Shown: positions 1-8,297 of the stretch, piece by piece
Layout of the letters: every line of letters begins with the position of its first letter
Position numbering within the stretch: the stretch's first letter is position 1
Source: Brachybacterium ginsengisoli
Lineage (GTDB): Bacteria; Actinomycetota; Actinomycetes; Actinomycetales; Dermabacteraceae
Reading direction: 5' to 3'
Assembly (NCBI RefSeq): GCF_002407065.1
Contig: NZ_CP023564.1
Span: forward strand, 2,914,001-2,978,000
DNA length: 64,000 bases
Made by a program: the position numbers and the translations under genes
The notes under the pieces: model-generated
Told to the model about the DNA's origin: nothing
The model's input: only the letters and a program-made list of their open reading frames with translations
Databases searched by the model: none

Positions 1-1
1 C

Positions 2-388
2 GTCGGCGCCGGGGAGCACAGCCCGCGCGGCGGCGGCTTCGACGCGATCGCGCAGCGCTCCGCCACCGCCTATGCGGAGCGCTTCGACCTCGTGCACGGG
101 ATCCTCGAGGAGGGCCTGCCGGACGGGATCGAGGTCACCCATCGCACCGGCGGGATCTTCCTGTGGGCCCGGCTGCGCGATGCCGGCATCGATCTCCGGG
201 CCGCCCAGGAGCTGGCCCGCACCCGCTACGGCACCGACGCGGTGCTGGGACGCTTCTTCCACCTCGGCGACCCCACGGACGACCGCGGCAGCCTGCGCCT
301 GGGCATCAGCCATCTCCCGCCCGAGCAGCTGCGCCGGGGCGCCGAGCGCCTGCTCGAGGCGCTCACCTCCCCGGAGGCCCGGCGATGA
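2..388 (+). CDS. PLP-dependent aminotransferase, C-terminal end (partial)
   Basis: Only the last 128 residues are in the window; the reading frame is open from base 2 and its 5' part lies outside. The visible part has the small-domain pattern of class I/II aminotransferases: an arginine-rich YAERFD helix, a GGIFLWARL strand, and near the end LRLGISHLPPEQL, where the arginine usually binds the substrate carboxylate. The catalytic lysine is upstream and not visible. It could be a free aminotransferase or the C-terminal half of a MocR-type (GntR plus aminotransferase) regulator; this end cannot tell the two apart. Its stop overlaps the start of the peptide-binding lipoprotein gene (ATGA), so it is co-transcribed with the ABC transporter and is probably functionally linked to it. 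Confidence 0.8.
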   Translation, partial: VGAGEHSPRGGGFDAIAQRSATAYAERFDLVHGILEEGLPDGIEVTHRTGGIFLWARLRDAGIDLRAAQELARTRYGTDAVLGRFFHLGDPTDDRGSLRLGISHLPPEQLRRGAERLLEALTSPEARR

Positions 389-2022
389 GCACGCTCCCCT
401 CCCGTCGGCACCTGCTGCAGGCCACAGGCCTGGGCGCGTTGGGTCTGGCCGCCCTGCCGCTGGCCGGCTGCGCCGTCGACGGGGCCCGCGCCGAGGAGCC
501 CGAGGACGAGCTGAGCTTCCTCATCTCGAACCTCGACGGCGGCTGGGTGCCCTCCAAGAGCGCGATCTCCAGCTACGAGGCGAACGTGTGGCAGCAGCTC
601 ACCGACAAGCTGGTCCACACCGACGCCGAGGGCGCGGTCACCCCGTGGCTCGCGACCTCCTGGGAGCAGAACCCGGAGTCCACCGAGTTCGTGCTGCATC
701 TGCGCGAGGGCGTCACCTTCTCCGACGGCACCCCGGTGGACGCCACCGCGGTGCTCGCGAACCTCGAGGCCTGGGCCGTCGGCCGACCGGACGAGGGGCT
801 GCCCGCGGTGGGCCTGTTCCCCGGCGGCACCTACGAGGGCGCCGAGGCGCTGGACGACCTGACCGTGCGGGTCACCTTCACCGCGCCGACCCTCTCCTTC
901 CTGCCCACGCTCGGGTACCACGGCTGCCAGCTGATGGCTCCCTCGAGCCTCGCCGGGAGCCTCGAGGAGCAGTCCGATCTCGCGTTCCAGATCGGCTCGG
1001 GCCCCTTCGTGCTGGAGAGCTGGGCGGCGGGCGACCACGTGCGCCTGGTGCGCCGCGAGGACTACGACTGGGCGCCCGAGGCGCTCGGCGCGAGCGGCCC
1101 CGCCCGCCTCGCGGCGATCACCTTCACCGTGCTGCCGGACGACACGCTGCGCGCCTCCGCCGCCCGCGCCGGACAGACGGACATCTCCTACAACGTGAAC
1201 CCGCAGGTGCTGGACGCCTTCACGGAGGCCGGATTCCACATCGAGGTCCCCCGCTACCTGGGCTTCGTGCACGGCTACAGCCTCCGCACGGACGTCGCCC
1301 CCTTCGACGACGTGCGCGTGCGCCGGGCCATCACCCGCGGCATCGACCGCGCCGAGATCCTGCGCACCGTCTTCACCGACGCCTGGGAGCCCGCGACCAG
1401 CTGGCTCCAGGCCGGGGTGCCAGAGACCACCGATCTCTCCGAGCTGTTCGACCATGACCCCGATCTGGCCGCCCAGCTCCTGGACGAGGCGGGATGGACG
1501 AGCCGCACGGCCGACGGGATCCGCACCCGGGACGGGGTCGAGCTCTCGTTCACGATCTTCCCCACCCCCTACCTCACCGGCTCCGTGCCGGAGGCGGAGC
1601 TGATCAGCCAGCAGCTGGGCCGGCTCGGGATCCGCGTGCACACCCAGAAGCTCGACATCCCCAGCTACACCGAACGGGTCACCAACGACCCCGCGCAGGG
1701 CCTGGTGGAGGTGACCCGCAGCTTCGTGGACGTGGGCACCGTGGCCGAGGTGATCACCGACCAGGGCGAGGACTGGTTCGCCGTCGGCTCCACCGACGCC
1801 GACCTGGTGCGGCTGCGGGACGAGGTCGCCGGCGCCGCCAGCCGGAAGGAGCGGGCGGGCCTGGTCGAGGAGCTCTCCCGCCACGTGCTCGAGCAGGCCT
1901 ACTTCATCCCCCTCGAGCAGAACGTGCAGCGGATCTACGTGCAGTCCCCGCAGCTGCGCGGCGAGCGCTTCAACGCCGTCGCGATCCCCACGTACCACGC
2001 GGCCACCAAGGAGAAGCCATGA
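385..2022 (+). CDS. Oligopeptide-type ABC transporter substrate-binding lipoprotein (SBP_bac_5)
   Basis: A 545-residue extracytoplasmic binding protein of the DppA/OppA/NikA class. The N-terminus has a twin-arginine motif (SRRHLL), a hydrophobic stretch and a lipobox LAGC, so it should be exported folded and lipid-anchored. The family signature LREGVTFSDGTPVDA is present near residue 115. Start chosen at the ATG that overlaps the previous stop (ATGA); an upstream in-frame extension has no signal peptide. It is followed by two permeases and a double ATPase, all with 4-base overlaps, so this is one translationally coupled importer operon. Substrate is unknown: peptides, opines, nickel chelates and other organic ligands are all handled by this family. 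The nearby flavin monooxygenases hint at a small organic nutrient rather than nickel, but this is inference. Confidence 0.9.
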   Translation: MSTLPSRRHLLQATGLGALGLAALPLAGCAVDGARAEEPEDELSFLISNLDGGWVPSKSAISSYEANVWQQLTDKLVHTDAEGAVTPWLATSWEQNPESTEFVLHLREGVTFSDGTPVDATAVLANLEAWAVGRPDEGLPAVGLFPGGTYEGAEALDDLTVRVTFTAPTLSFLPTLGYHGCQLMAPSSLAGSLEEQSDLAFQIGSGPFVLESWAAGDHVRLVRREDYDWAPEALGASGPARLAAITFTVLPDDTLRASAARAGQTDISYNVNPQVLDAFTEAGFHIEVPRYLGFVHGYSLRTDVAPFDDVRVRRAITRGIDRAEILRTVFTDAWEPATSWLQAGVPETTDLSELFDHDPDLAAQLLDEAGWTSRTADGIRTRDGVELSFTIFPTPYLTGSVPEAELISQQLGRLGIRVHTQKLDIPSYTERVTNDPAQGLVEVTRSFVDVGTVAEVITDQGEDWFAVGSTDADLVRLRDEVAGAASRKERAGLVEELSRHVLEQAYFIPLEQNVQRIYVQSPQLRGERFNAVAIPTYHAATKEKP

Positions 2023-3032
2023 GCGCCGCCGTCTCCCCCACCGGTCTCGCCGGGACCGTGCCCGCCTCCGCCGCGGCCTCCGCCCGGCGCTACGGGGCCT
2101 TCGCGCTGCGCCGCACGGGGCGCGCGGTGAGCGTCGTCCTGCTCGCCTACGTCGCGGTGTTCCTGGTGCTCGCCGCGATCCCGGGCGATCCGATCTCCGC
2201 CCAGCTCGACAACCCCCAGGCCGGCTACACCGACGCGCAGAAGGAGCAGCTGCGCTCCTTCCACGGCCTGGACCGGCCGGTGCTGGTGCAGCTGCTGGTG
2301 GCGCTCGGCAACGCGGTGCGCGGTCAGTTCGGCCTCTCGCTGTCCACCTCGCAGCCGGTCACCACCGTCATCGGGGACGCGATCCCCTCCACCCTCGCCC
2401 TGGCCGGCACGGCGCTGCTGCTCGCGGTGCTGATCGCCGGGACGCTCGGCCTGCTCACCCGCCTGCTGCCGACGGGCCGGGTGAACGACCTGGTGCGCAC
2501 CCTGCCCACCCTGTTCCTATCCACCCCGAACTTCCTCATCGGCCTCGTGCTGATCCAGGTCCTCGCCGTCCAGCTGGGCTTGTTCAGCCTGGTCGACGCC
2601 GACAGCCCCGCCTCCACCCTCGCCGCGGCGCTGACCCTCGCGATCCCCGTCTCCGCGCAGATCGCGCAGGTGCTCATCACGGCGCTCGACGACTCCGCCG
2701 CGCAGGACTACGCCGAGGTGGCGATCGCCCGGGGCCTGCCGCCGGGCCAGGTGGTGCTGCGGCACCTGCTGCGCCCCTCCCTGCTGCCGACGGTCACCGT
2801 GGTGGGACTCGTGATCGGGGAGGTGCTGGGCGGGTCGCTCATCACCGAGACGATCTTCGGCCGCACCGGGGTGGGCACCGTGGTGCAGAAGGCGGTCTCC
2901 TCCCAGGACGTCCCGGTGCTGCTGGTCGCGGTGGTGCTCTCCGCGACGGTGTTCGTGGTGGTGAACCTCGTGATCGACCTGCTCTACCCCCTGCTCGACC
3001 CCCGGCTGCGCACCTCGGAGGTGTCCCGATGA
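2019..3032 (+). CDS. ABC transporter permease, DppB type
   Basis: A 337-residue inner-membrane permease. It has an N-terminal membrane helix, a periplasmic stretch with PGDPI and GLDRPV as in DppB/OppB proteins, then a binding-protein-dependent transport domain with about five further helices. The EAA-like cytoplasmic loop reads DYAEVAIARGLPPGQVVLRHLLRP, the contact site for the ATPase (shown here as the run from DYAE to LRP near residue 230). Start is the ATG overlapping the preceding stop by four bases. It should pair with the following DppC-type permease to form the translocation channel. Confidence 0.92.
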   Translation: MSAAVSPTGLAGTVPASAAASARRYGAFALRRTGRAVSVVLLAYVAVFLVLAAIPGDPISAQLDNPQAGYTDAQKEQLRSFHGLDRPVLVQLLVALGNAVRGQFGLSLSTSQPVTTVIGDAIPSTLALAGTALLLAVLIAGTLGLLTRLLPTGRVNDLVRTLPTLFLSTPNFLIGLVLIQVLAVQLGLFSLVDADSPASTLAAALTLAIPVSAQIAQVLITALDDSAAQDYAEVAIARGLPPGQVVLRHLLRPSLLPTVTVVGLVIGEVLGGSLITETIFGRTGVGTVVQKAVSSQDVPVLLVAVVLSATVFVVVNLVIDLLYPLLDPRLRTSEVSR

Positions 3033-3874
3033 CCACTGCCGCCCTGACCCCGCGCGCCGCCCGGATCACTCTCGAGCGCCGGGTGCCCGTGACCGTGCTG
3101 CTGGCCGGGGCGGTGCTCGCCGTGGTGCTGCTGTGGTCGCTGCTGCCGGGCCTGCTCACCACCCACGATCCCGCCGCCGGGAACCCCGACGACAAGTTCA
3201 TCGCCCCCGGTGCCCAGTACTGGCTGGGCACGGACCACCTGGGCCGTGACCTGCTCACCCGGATCATCCACGGCTCCGCCTCGTCGATGACCAGCGCGCT
3301 GATCGCGGTGGGCATCGGGGTGGTGCTCGGCGGCCTGCTGGGCCTGCTGGGCGGCTATCTCGGCGGCTGGGTCGACGCGGTGATCGGCCGGGTCGTCGAG
3401 GTGCTGCTGGCGATCCCCGGGTTCCTTCTGGCCGTCGTGGTGGTGACCGCGCTCGGCTACGACACCCGCAATGCGGCGATCGCGACCGGGATCTCCGCCG
3501 TGGCGGTGTTCGCCCGGCTGATGCGGGCCGAGGTGCTGCGGGTGCGCACGAGCGTGTTCATCGAGGCCGCACGGGTCACCGGCGGCTCCGCGGCGCACGT
3601 GCTGCTGCGGCATGTGCTGCCCAATGCGCTGCGCCCGGTGCTCTCGCTCGCGATACTGCAGTTCGGGATCGCGATCCTGGTGATCGCGGGGCTCGCGTTC
3701 CTCGGCTACGGCGACCCGCCGCCCGCCTCGGACTGGGGACTGCTCGTCGCCGACGGCCGCGAGCACCTGCTGCACGCCCCCTGGCTCGTGATCGCCCCGG
3801 GCCTCGTCATCGCCGTCGTCGTGCTGTCCGTGAGCCGGATCAGCAGCTGGTTGGATCAGGAGAGGAACCGATGA
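3029..3874 (+). CDS. ABC transporter permease, DppC type
   Basis: A 281-residue permease partner of the preceding gene. After one N-terminal helix it shows the DppC/OppC signature YWLGTDHLGRDLLTRIIHG near residue 65, then about five membrane helices. The EAA loop is EAARVTGGSAAHVLLRHVLP. Overlaps the upstream and downstream genes by four bases each, which argues for equal translation of all transporter subunits. Nothing in the sequence narrows the substrate. Confidence 0.92.
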   Translation: MTTAALTPRAARITLERRVPVTVLLAGAVLAVVLLWSLLPGLLTTHDPAAGNPDDKFIAPGAQYWLGTDHLGRDLLTRIIHGSASSMTSALIAVGIGVVLGGLLGLLGGYLGGWVDAVIGRVVEVLLAIPGFLLAVVVVTALGYDTRNAAIATGISAVAVFARLMRAEVLRVRTSVFIEAARVTGGSAAHVLLRHVLPNALRPVLSLAILQFGIAILVIAGLAFLGYGDPPPASDWGLLVADGREHLLHAPWLVIAPGLVIAVVVLSVSRISSWLDQERNR

Positions 3875-5547
3875 GCATCGAGAAGACCCCCGCCCCCGCG
3901 GAGCCCGCCGCACCGCTCCTGCAGGTCGACGCGCTGAGCGTGGCCTACGGGCGCCACGAGGTGGTCCATGAGGTGTCCTTCGCCGTCGGCGCCGGCCGGG
4001 CGCTGGCCCTGATCGGCGAGTCCGGTTCGGGCAAGTCGACGATCGCCCGCGCCGTGCTGCGCCTGCTGGGCTCCCGCCGCGCGAGCGTCGAGGGCTCGAT
4101 CGCGGTGCAGGGCCGGGAGCTGACCACGCTGCGGGAGCGGGAGTTCCTGCCGCTGCGCGGACGGGTGCTGGGCTTCGTGCCGCAGGATCCCGGCTCCTCC
4201 CTGAACCCGGTGCGGACCATCGGCGCGCAGGCGCTCGAGGCCGCGGCCCTGGTGCCCGGCGCGCGCACCCGCCAGGAGCGCGAGGCGCTCGTGGTGCGGG
4301 CGTTCGAACGGGTGGGGCTGCCGGATCCGGAGCGCCTCGGCACCGTGTTCCCCCACCAGCTCTCGGGCGGTCAGCTGCAGCGGGTGCTCATCGCGCTCGC
4401 GATCCTGCCCGGGCCGCGGCTGCTGGTCGCCGACGAGCCCACCAGCGCCCTGGACGTCACCGTCCAGAAGCAGATCCTGGACCTGCTGGACTCGCTGCGC
4501 ACCGAGCTGGGCATCGGGATCCTCCTGATCACGCACGATCTCTCGATCGCCGCCGAGCGGGCCGACGAGGTGGTGGTGCTGCGCGAGGGCCGGGTGCAGG
4601 AGGCGGGTGCGACCGCCGAGGTGTTCGCCGCCCCGAAGACCGCGTACACCCGCTCCCTGCAGGCCGACGTGCCGGGGCTGAACCCGGAGCGCTGGGCGTC
4701 CGAGCGCGCCGAGCGGGACGCCCGCCACCCCATCGAGGACGCCCCCGTGCAGGTCTCGCTCGAGGGGGTCTCGCGCACCTTCCGCTCCCGCGACCGCACG
4801 GTGACGGCCCTCGCGGACATCTCCCTGTCGATCCCCCGCGGCCGCACCCATGCGCTGGTCGGCGAGTCCGGCTCCGGCAAGTCCACGGCGGCCCGGATCC
4901 TGCTGGGGCTCGAGCGGGCCGACGCCGGCACCCTGCACGTGGGCGGCCGACAGGTGGTGCCCGACGACGCCCGCTCCCTGCGGGAGCTGCGCCGCCACCT
5001 GCAGATCGTCCACCAGAACCCCTTCACCTCGCTCGACCCCCGCTTCACGGTGGAGCGCATCGTGCGGGAGCCGCTGGAGCGCTACCGGGTGGGCGACCGC
5101 GCCGAGCGCCACGAGCGCACCCGCTGGGCCCTCGCGGCGGTGGACCTCTCCGAGGAGCTGCTGGGCAGGCGCCCCGGCGCGCTCTCCGGCGGACAGCGCC
5201 AGCGGGTCGCGATCGCCCGCGCCCTCGCCCTGCGACCCAACGTGCTGGTGCTCGACGAGCCCACCAGCGCCCTGGACGTCACCGTGCAGGCCGGGATCCT
5301 CCAGGTGCTCTCCACGCTCCAGCGCGACCTGGGCCTGACCTACCTGTTCATCTCCCACGACCTGGGGGTGGTGCGGCAGTTCGCCGACACCCTCACGGTG
5401 CTGCGCCGCGGGGAGGTGGTGGAGTCCGGGCATGTCACCGAGGTGTTCGCCGCGCCCCGCGAGGAGTACACCCGCGTGCTGATGGCCGCCGTGCCGTCCC
5501 GGCGGGACCACGAGCACGGCCGGATCCTCCCGGCGGTGACCGCATGA
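3871..5547 (+). CDS. Fused double ABC ATPase for the oligopeptide-type transporter (DppD-DppF fusion)
   Basis: A 558-residue cytoplasmic ATPase with two complete nucleotide-binding domains in one chain. Walker A GESGSGKST occurs near residues 49-57 and again near 331; the signature LSGGQ occurs near 164 and 437; both Walker B segments read DEPTSALDVTVQ. Separate DppD and DppF proteins are about 270-330 residues each, so this is the usual head-to-tail fusion seen in many actinobacteria. It powers import through the two permeases just upstream. The start overlaps the permease stop (ATGA) and its stop overlaps the acetyltransferase start. Confidence 0.93.
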   Translation: MSIEKTPAPAEPAAPLLQVDALSVAYGRHEVVHEVSFAVGAGRALALIGESGSGKSTIARAVLRLLGSRRASVEGSIAVQGRELTTLREREFLPLRGRVLGFVPQDPGSSLNPVRTIGAQALEAAALVPGARTRQEREALVVRAFERVGLPDPERLGTVFPHQLSGGQLQRVLIALAILPGPRLLVADEPTSALDVTVQKQILDLLDSLRTELGIGILLITHDLSIAAERADEVVVLREGRVQEAGATAEVFAAPKTAYTRSLQADVPGLNPERWASERAERDARHPIEDAPVQVSLEGVSRTFRSRDRTVTALADISLSIPRGRTHALVGESGSGKSTAARILLGLERADAGTLHVGGRQVVPDDARSLRELRRHLQIVHQNPFTSLDPRFTVERIVREPLERYRVGDRAERHERTRWALAAVDLSEELLGRRPGALSGGQRQRVAIARALALRPNVLVLDEPTSALDVTVQAGILQVLSTLQRDLGLTYLFISHDLGVVRQFADTLTVLRRGEVVESGHVTEVFAAPREEYTRVLMAAVPSRRDHEHGRILPAVTA

Positions 5548-6026
5548 CCGAGAGCCTCACCTGGGAGCGCACGACCTGGGGCGATCCTCGCGCCGAGGTC
5601 CTGCTCGCGGCGATGGACGCCGAGATCTCCCCGCGCTACGCCGCGCTGCGCGGCACCGCCGCCCCACCCGCCCCGCCGAGCGGGGAGGACGTCGATCACG
5701 TGCTGCTGGCGCTCGTGGACGGCGTCCCGGCCGCGACCGGCACGCTACGCCGGCTGCCGGACCGCTGGGAGGTCAAGCGGCTGTTCATCGCCGCCGCCCA
5801 CCGCCGTCGCGGACTCGCCGGCGCCGTGCTGGAGCGGCTCGAGGCCTCCGCCCGCGAGCTGGGCGCCCAGGAGGTGTACCTCCAGACCGGCAACCGCCAG
5901 CCCGAGGCGATCGCGCTCTACGAGCGGACGGGCTGGGAGCGCGTCGAGGTGTACTCCCCTTACGACCCGACCGACGGGATCAGCATCTGCTTCCGCAAGC
6001 CGCTCACGGCCGCGGTGCCCCGCTGA
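5544..6026 (+). CDS. GNAT-family N-acetyltransferase
   Basis: A 160-residue acetyl-CoA-dependent transferase. The acetyl-CoA binding loop is VKRLFIAAAHRRRGLAGAVL (R-R-x-G-x-A type) near residues 75-94, followed by YLQTGNRQPEAIALYERTGW, the typical beta5-alpha4 end of the fold. It is the last gene of the transporter operon, joined by a 4-base overlap. It could acetylate the imported compound or a breakdown product, for example an amino acid or amine; the target is not visible in the sequence. A hairpin terminator follows directly. Confidence 0.85.
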   Translation: MTESLTWERTTWGDPRAEVLLAAMDAEISPRYAALRGTAAPPAPPSGEDVDHVLLALVDGVPAATGTLRRLPDRWEVKRLFIAAAHRRRGLAGAVLERLEASARELGAQEVYLQTGNRQPEAIALYERTGWERVEVYSPYDPTDGISICFRKPLTAAVPR

Positions 6027-6044
6027 GGGCTCGGCTCCCTCAGC
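6022..6044. terminator. Bidirectional hairpin terminator
   Basis: An 8-bp inverted repeat, GCTGAGGG and CCCTCAGC, with a 7-base loop sits between two converging genes (the acetyltransferase and the flavin monooxygenase) and overlaps both gene ends. No clear T-tract follows. Confidence 0.6.
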
Positions 6045-7008
6045 CCAGCAGCTTGATCAGCCGGGCGTCGGAGGCGGCGAGGGCGGAGCGGTCGTGGGTC
6101 GAGCCGGAGACGAGCAGCTCGTCGGCCGCGGTGCTCTCCTTCAGGGCGCCGACGCGCGCGCGGATCGTCGCCTCGGAGCCGGCCCACGCGGTCTCCAGTC
6201 CCTGCTCGAGCCGGGTGCGCTCGTGAGCGGAGAGGTCACGGACCTGGATCGCGGCCGGTGCCTCCAGGGGCGGGAAGGCGCCGGTGACCCGGGAGCGGAC
6301 CATCGCCCAGACCTCCGGCAGGGCCAGCTCGCGGGCTTCGGCGTCGGTGTCCGCCACCAGCAGGTCCATCGACAGCATGACGTGCGGCGCGCTGCCCCGG
6401 TCAGGGCGGAAGGTGCGGCGGTACTCGTCCAGCCGTGCGGGGAGGTCCTCGGCCAGGAGCACCGGGCCGCCGAGCACCACCCCGAGCCCGAGCTGCGCCG
6501 CGGTGGCCAGCCCGGAGCCGGTGGCGAGCAGGTGGATCGGCGGCGGGAGCTCGGTCCGGGGTCGGGCGGTGACGGGAGCGGTGCCCGCGAGGTGGTCCCG
6601 CACCGCGCTCACCTCGGCCGAGAACTCCTCCTGGCTCGCCTCGAGCCGGCCCAGCGCCTCCCGCACCGGCGCCGTGTAGCCCAGCGACCTGCCGAGCCCC
6701 AGATCGATACGGCCGGGGAAGAGCGCCTGGAGCATGAGGAACTGCTCGGCGACCACGAGCGGACGATGGTTGGGGAGCATCACCCCGCCGGAGCCGAGAC
6801 GGATCAGGCCGGTGCGCGAACCGATCGCGGCGAGCAGCACTGCGGGCGAGCCGCTGGCGATGCCCGGCACGGCATGGTGCTCGGCCACCCAGAACCGGTG
6901 ATACCCCAGTTCCTCCGCAGCGATCGCCCGCTCGACCGAGTGCTGCAGGGCCTCGCCCTCCGAGTGCCCCTCGCGCGTGCGGGTGCGGTCGAGCAGGGAG
7001 AGCCTCAT
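6040..7008 (-). CDS. Luciferase-like flavin-dependent monooxygenase (MsnO8 / group 1 type)
   Basis: A 322-residue TIM-barrel enzyme of the bacterial luciferase superfamily that uses reduced FMN and oxygen. Markers are N-terminal LSLLDRTRTREG, GYHRFWVAEHHAVPGIASG, IRLGSGGVMLPNHRPLVVAEQ and IDLGLGRSLGYTAPV, as in the luciferase family oxidoreductase group 1. Start is the ATG at the high end of the gene. It is transcribed away from a related monooxygenase, with 107 bases between them. Substrate is unknown. Location beside an organic-solute transporter suggests that it oxidises an imported organic compound, but the two are in different transcription units. Confidence 0.9.
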   Translation of the reverse strand: MRLSLLDRTRTREGHSEGEALQHSVERAIAAEELGYHRFWVAEHHAVPGIASGSPAVLLAAIGSRTGLIRLGSGGVMLPNHRPLVVAEQFLMLQALFPGRIDLGLGRSLGYTAPVREALGRLEASQEEFSAEVSAVRDHLAGTAPVTARPRTELPPPIHLLATGSGLATAAQLGLGVVLGGPVLLAEDLPARLDEYRRTFRPDRGSAPHVMLSMDLLVADTDAEARELALPEVWAMVRSRVTGAFPPLEAPAAIQVRDLSAHERTRLEQGLETAWAGSEATIRARVGALKESTAADELLVSGSTHDRSALAASDARLIKLLG

Positions 7009-7102
7009 GCCGTGATCAACGCCGCCGCCGCCCGGATCCTTCCCCCGTGGGACGTCGAATGGATCTCACCGCCGGGAAGGACCATCACCCCAGGTCCGTG
7101 GA

Positions 7103-7108
7103 TAGCCT
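7103..7108 (+). promoter_or_regulatory. Leaderless -10 box for the flavin monooxygenase gene at 7116
   Basis: TAGCCT (TANNNT type) ends 7 bases before the ATG, and no Shine-Dalgarno sequence separates them. Transcription would start at or next to the A of the start codon. Confidence 0.55.
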
Positions 7109-7115
7109 GAGCGTC

Positions 7116-8120
7116 ATGACCACCCCTCACGTGCCCCTGTCCCTCCTCGATCTCGTCCCGATCTCCGAGGGGATGAGCACCCGCGAGGCGATCGACGCCT
7201 CGATGGAGGGGGCCCGCGCCGCGGACCGCCTGGGCTACGAGCGGCTCTGGTACGCCGAGCACCACAACACCGCGAGCCTCGCCTCGAGTGCGACCTCGCT
7301 GCTCATCGACCGCGCCGCCTCGCTCACCGAGCGGATCCGCGTGGGCTCCGGCGGGATCATGCTCCCGAACCACTCCCCGCTCGCGGTGATCGAACAGTTC
7401 GGCACGCTCGTGCAGTTCCACGGCGAGCGCATCGACCTGGGCCTGGGCCGCGCGCCCGGCACGGATCAGCTCACCGCCCAGCTGCTGGCCCGCACCTCCG
7501 CGGAGCCGGCCGCGTTCGTGGCAGCGGTCGAGCAGATGCGCGCCTGGTCCCAGGAGGAGACCGGCGGCGGCCTGCCGATCACGGCGGAGGTCGCCCGCGG
7601 CACCGAGGTGCCGATGTGGATCCTCGGCTCGACCGCCAACGGAGCCCGACTCGCGGCCCAGCTCGGCATGCCCTTCTCCGTCGCCTCGCACTTCGCGCCC
7701 TTCCAGTACCTGCACGCACTGGACGTCTACCGCGAGGCCTTCGACCCCGACGCCGAGTCCGCCCAGATCGAGGCTCCGCGCACGATGGTGGGCGTGAACC
7801 TCGTGATCGCCGAGACCGACGCGGAGGCGCAGCGGCAGTTCAGCACGCTCCAGCAGATGTTCCTCGGCGTCGTCACCGGGCAGCGGCAGAAGCTCCAGCC
7901 GCCGCGGCCGATCGAGGAGGTCGCCGCCGGGCACCTGCTCTCCCAGGTCGAGCAGACCCTCTCGATCCGCGCCGTCGGCTCCCCCACCACCGTGGTGCGC
8001 CAGCTCGAGGAGATCGTGGCCGCCACCGGCGCCGACGAGCTGATCCTCACCGCCTACCACTACGACCCGGCGGACCGGCTGAAGGGCCTCGAGCTGCTGG
8101 CCGAGGCCTGGGGACTGTGA
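7116..8120 (+). CDS. Luciferase-like flavin-dependent monooxygenase (LLM class)
   Basis: A 334-residue member of the same superfamily as the divergent neighbour. It has GYERLWYAEHHNTASLASSA, RIRVGSGGIMLPNHSPLAV and IDLGLGRAPGTDQLTAQL, the group 1 luciferase-like pattern, and ends with ELILTAYHYDPADRL. An upstream in-frame ATG would add 23 residues without similarity to the family; the ATG at 7116 gives the canonical LSLLDL N-terminus and is preceded by a -10 box at leaderless distance. Probably FMNH2-dependent; substrate unknown. The pair of monooxygenases may act on different members of one compound class. Confidence 0.9.
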   Translation: MTTPHVPLSLLDLVPISEGMSTREAIDASMEGARAADRLGYERLWYAEHHNTASLASSATSLLIDRAASLTERIRVGSGGIMLPNHSPLAVIEQFGTLVQFHGERIDLGLGRAPGTDQLTAQLLARTSAEPAAFVAAVEQMRAWSQEETGGGLPITAEVARGTEVPMWILGSTANGARLAAQLGMPFSVASHFAPFQYLHALDVYREAFDPDAESAQIEAPRTMVGVNLVIAETDAEAQRQFSTLQQMFLGVVTGQRQKLQPPRPIEEVAAGHLLSQVEQTLSIRAVGSPTTVVRQLEEIVAATGADELILTAYHYDPADRLKGLELLAEAWGL

Positions 8121-8222
8121 GGCAGGGGCCCGCGATCCGTCGCATACCGGCCCCATGCCCCCCGCGCCCCTGACCTCCTCCGTCGGCCGCGCCCGCGGCG
8201 GGCCTATGGCGACGTGAAGTGG

Positions 8223-8289
8223 CGATATAGCCAGCGCTCGCTGCTATCGGCCCTCCCACGACATCTCGCCGACCCGGGGGGCGACATGT
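8223..8289. terminator. Two consecutive hairpins between converging genes
   Basis: The 177-base gap between the flavin monooxygenase and the phosphatase-fold gene holds two hairpins. The first (8223-8249) has a perfect CAGCG/CGCTG stem extended by GATA/TATC. The second (8261-8289) pairs ACATCTCGCC with GGCGACATGT with one mismatch. They most likely end transcription from both sides. The stretch 8223-8230 is AT-richer than its surroundings. Confidence 0.5.
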
Positions 8290-8297
8290 GAGGTCCC

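Noticed and set aside
226..1998. A 590-codon minus-strand frame opposite the peptide-binding protein.
   Set aside because: A GC-rich antisense shadow full of Gly, Ala, Val and Arg without any motif.
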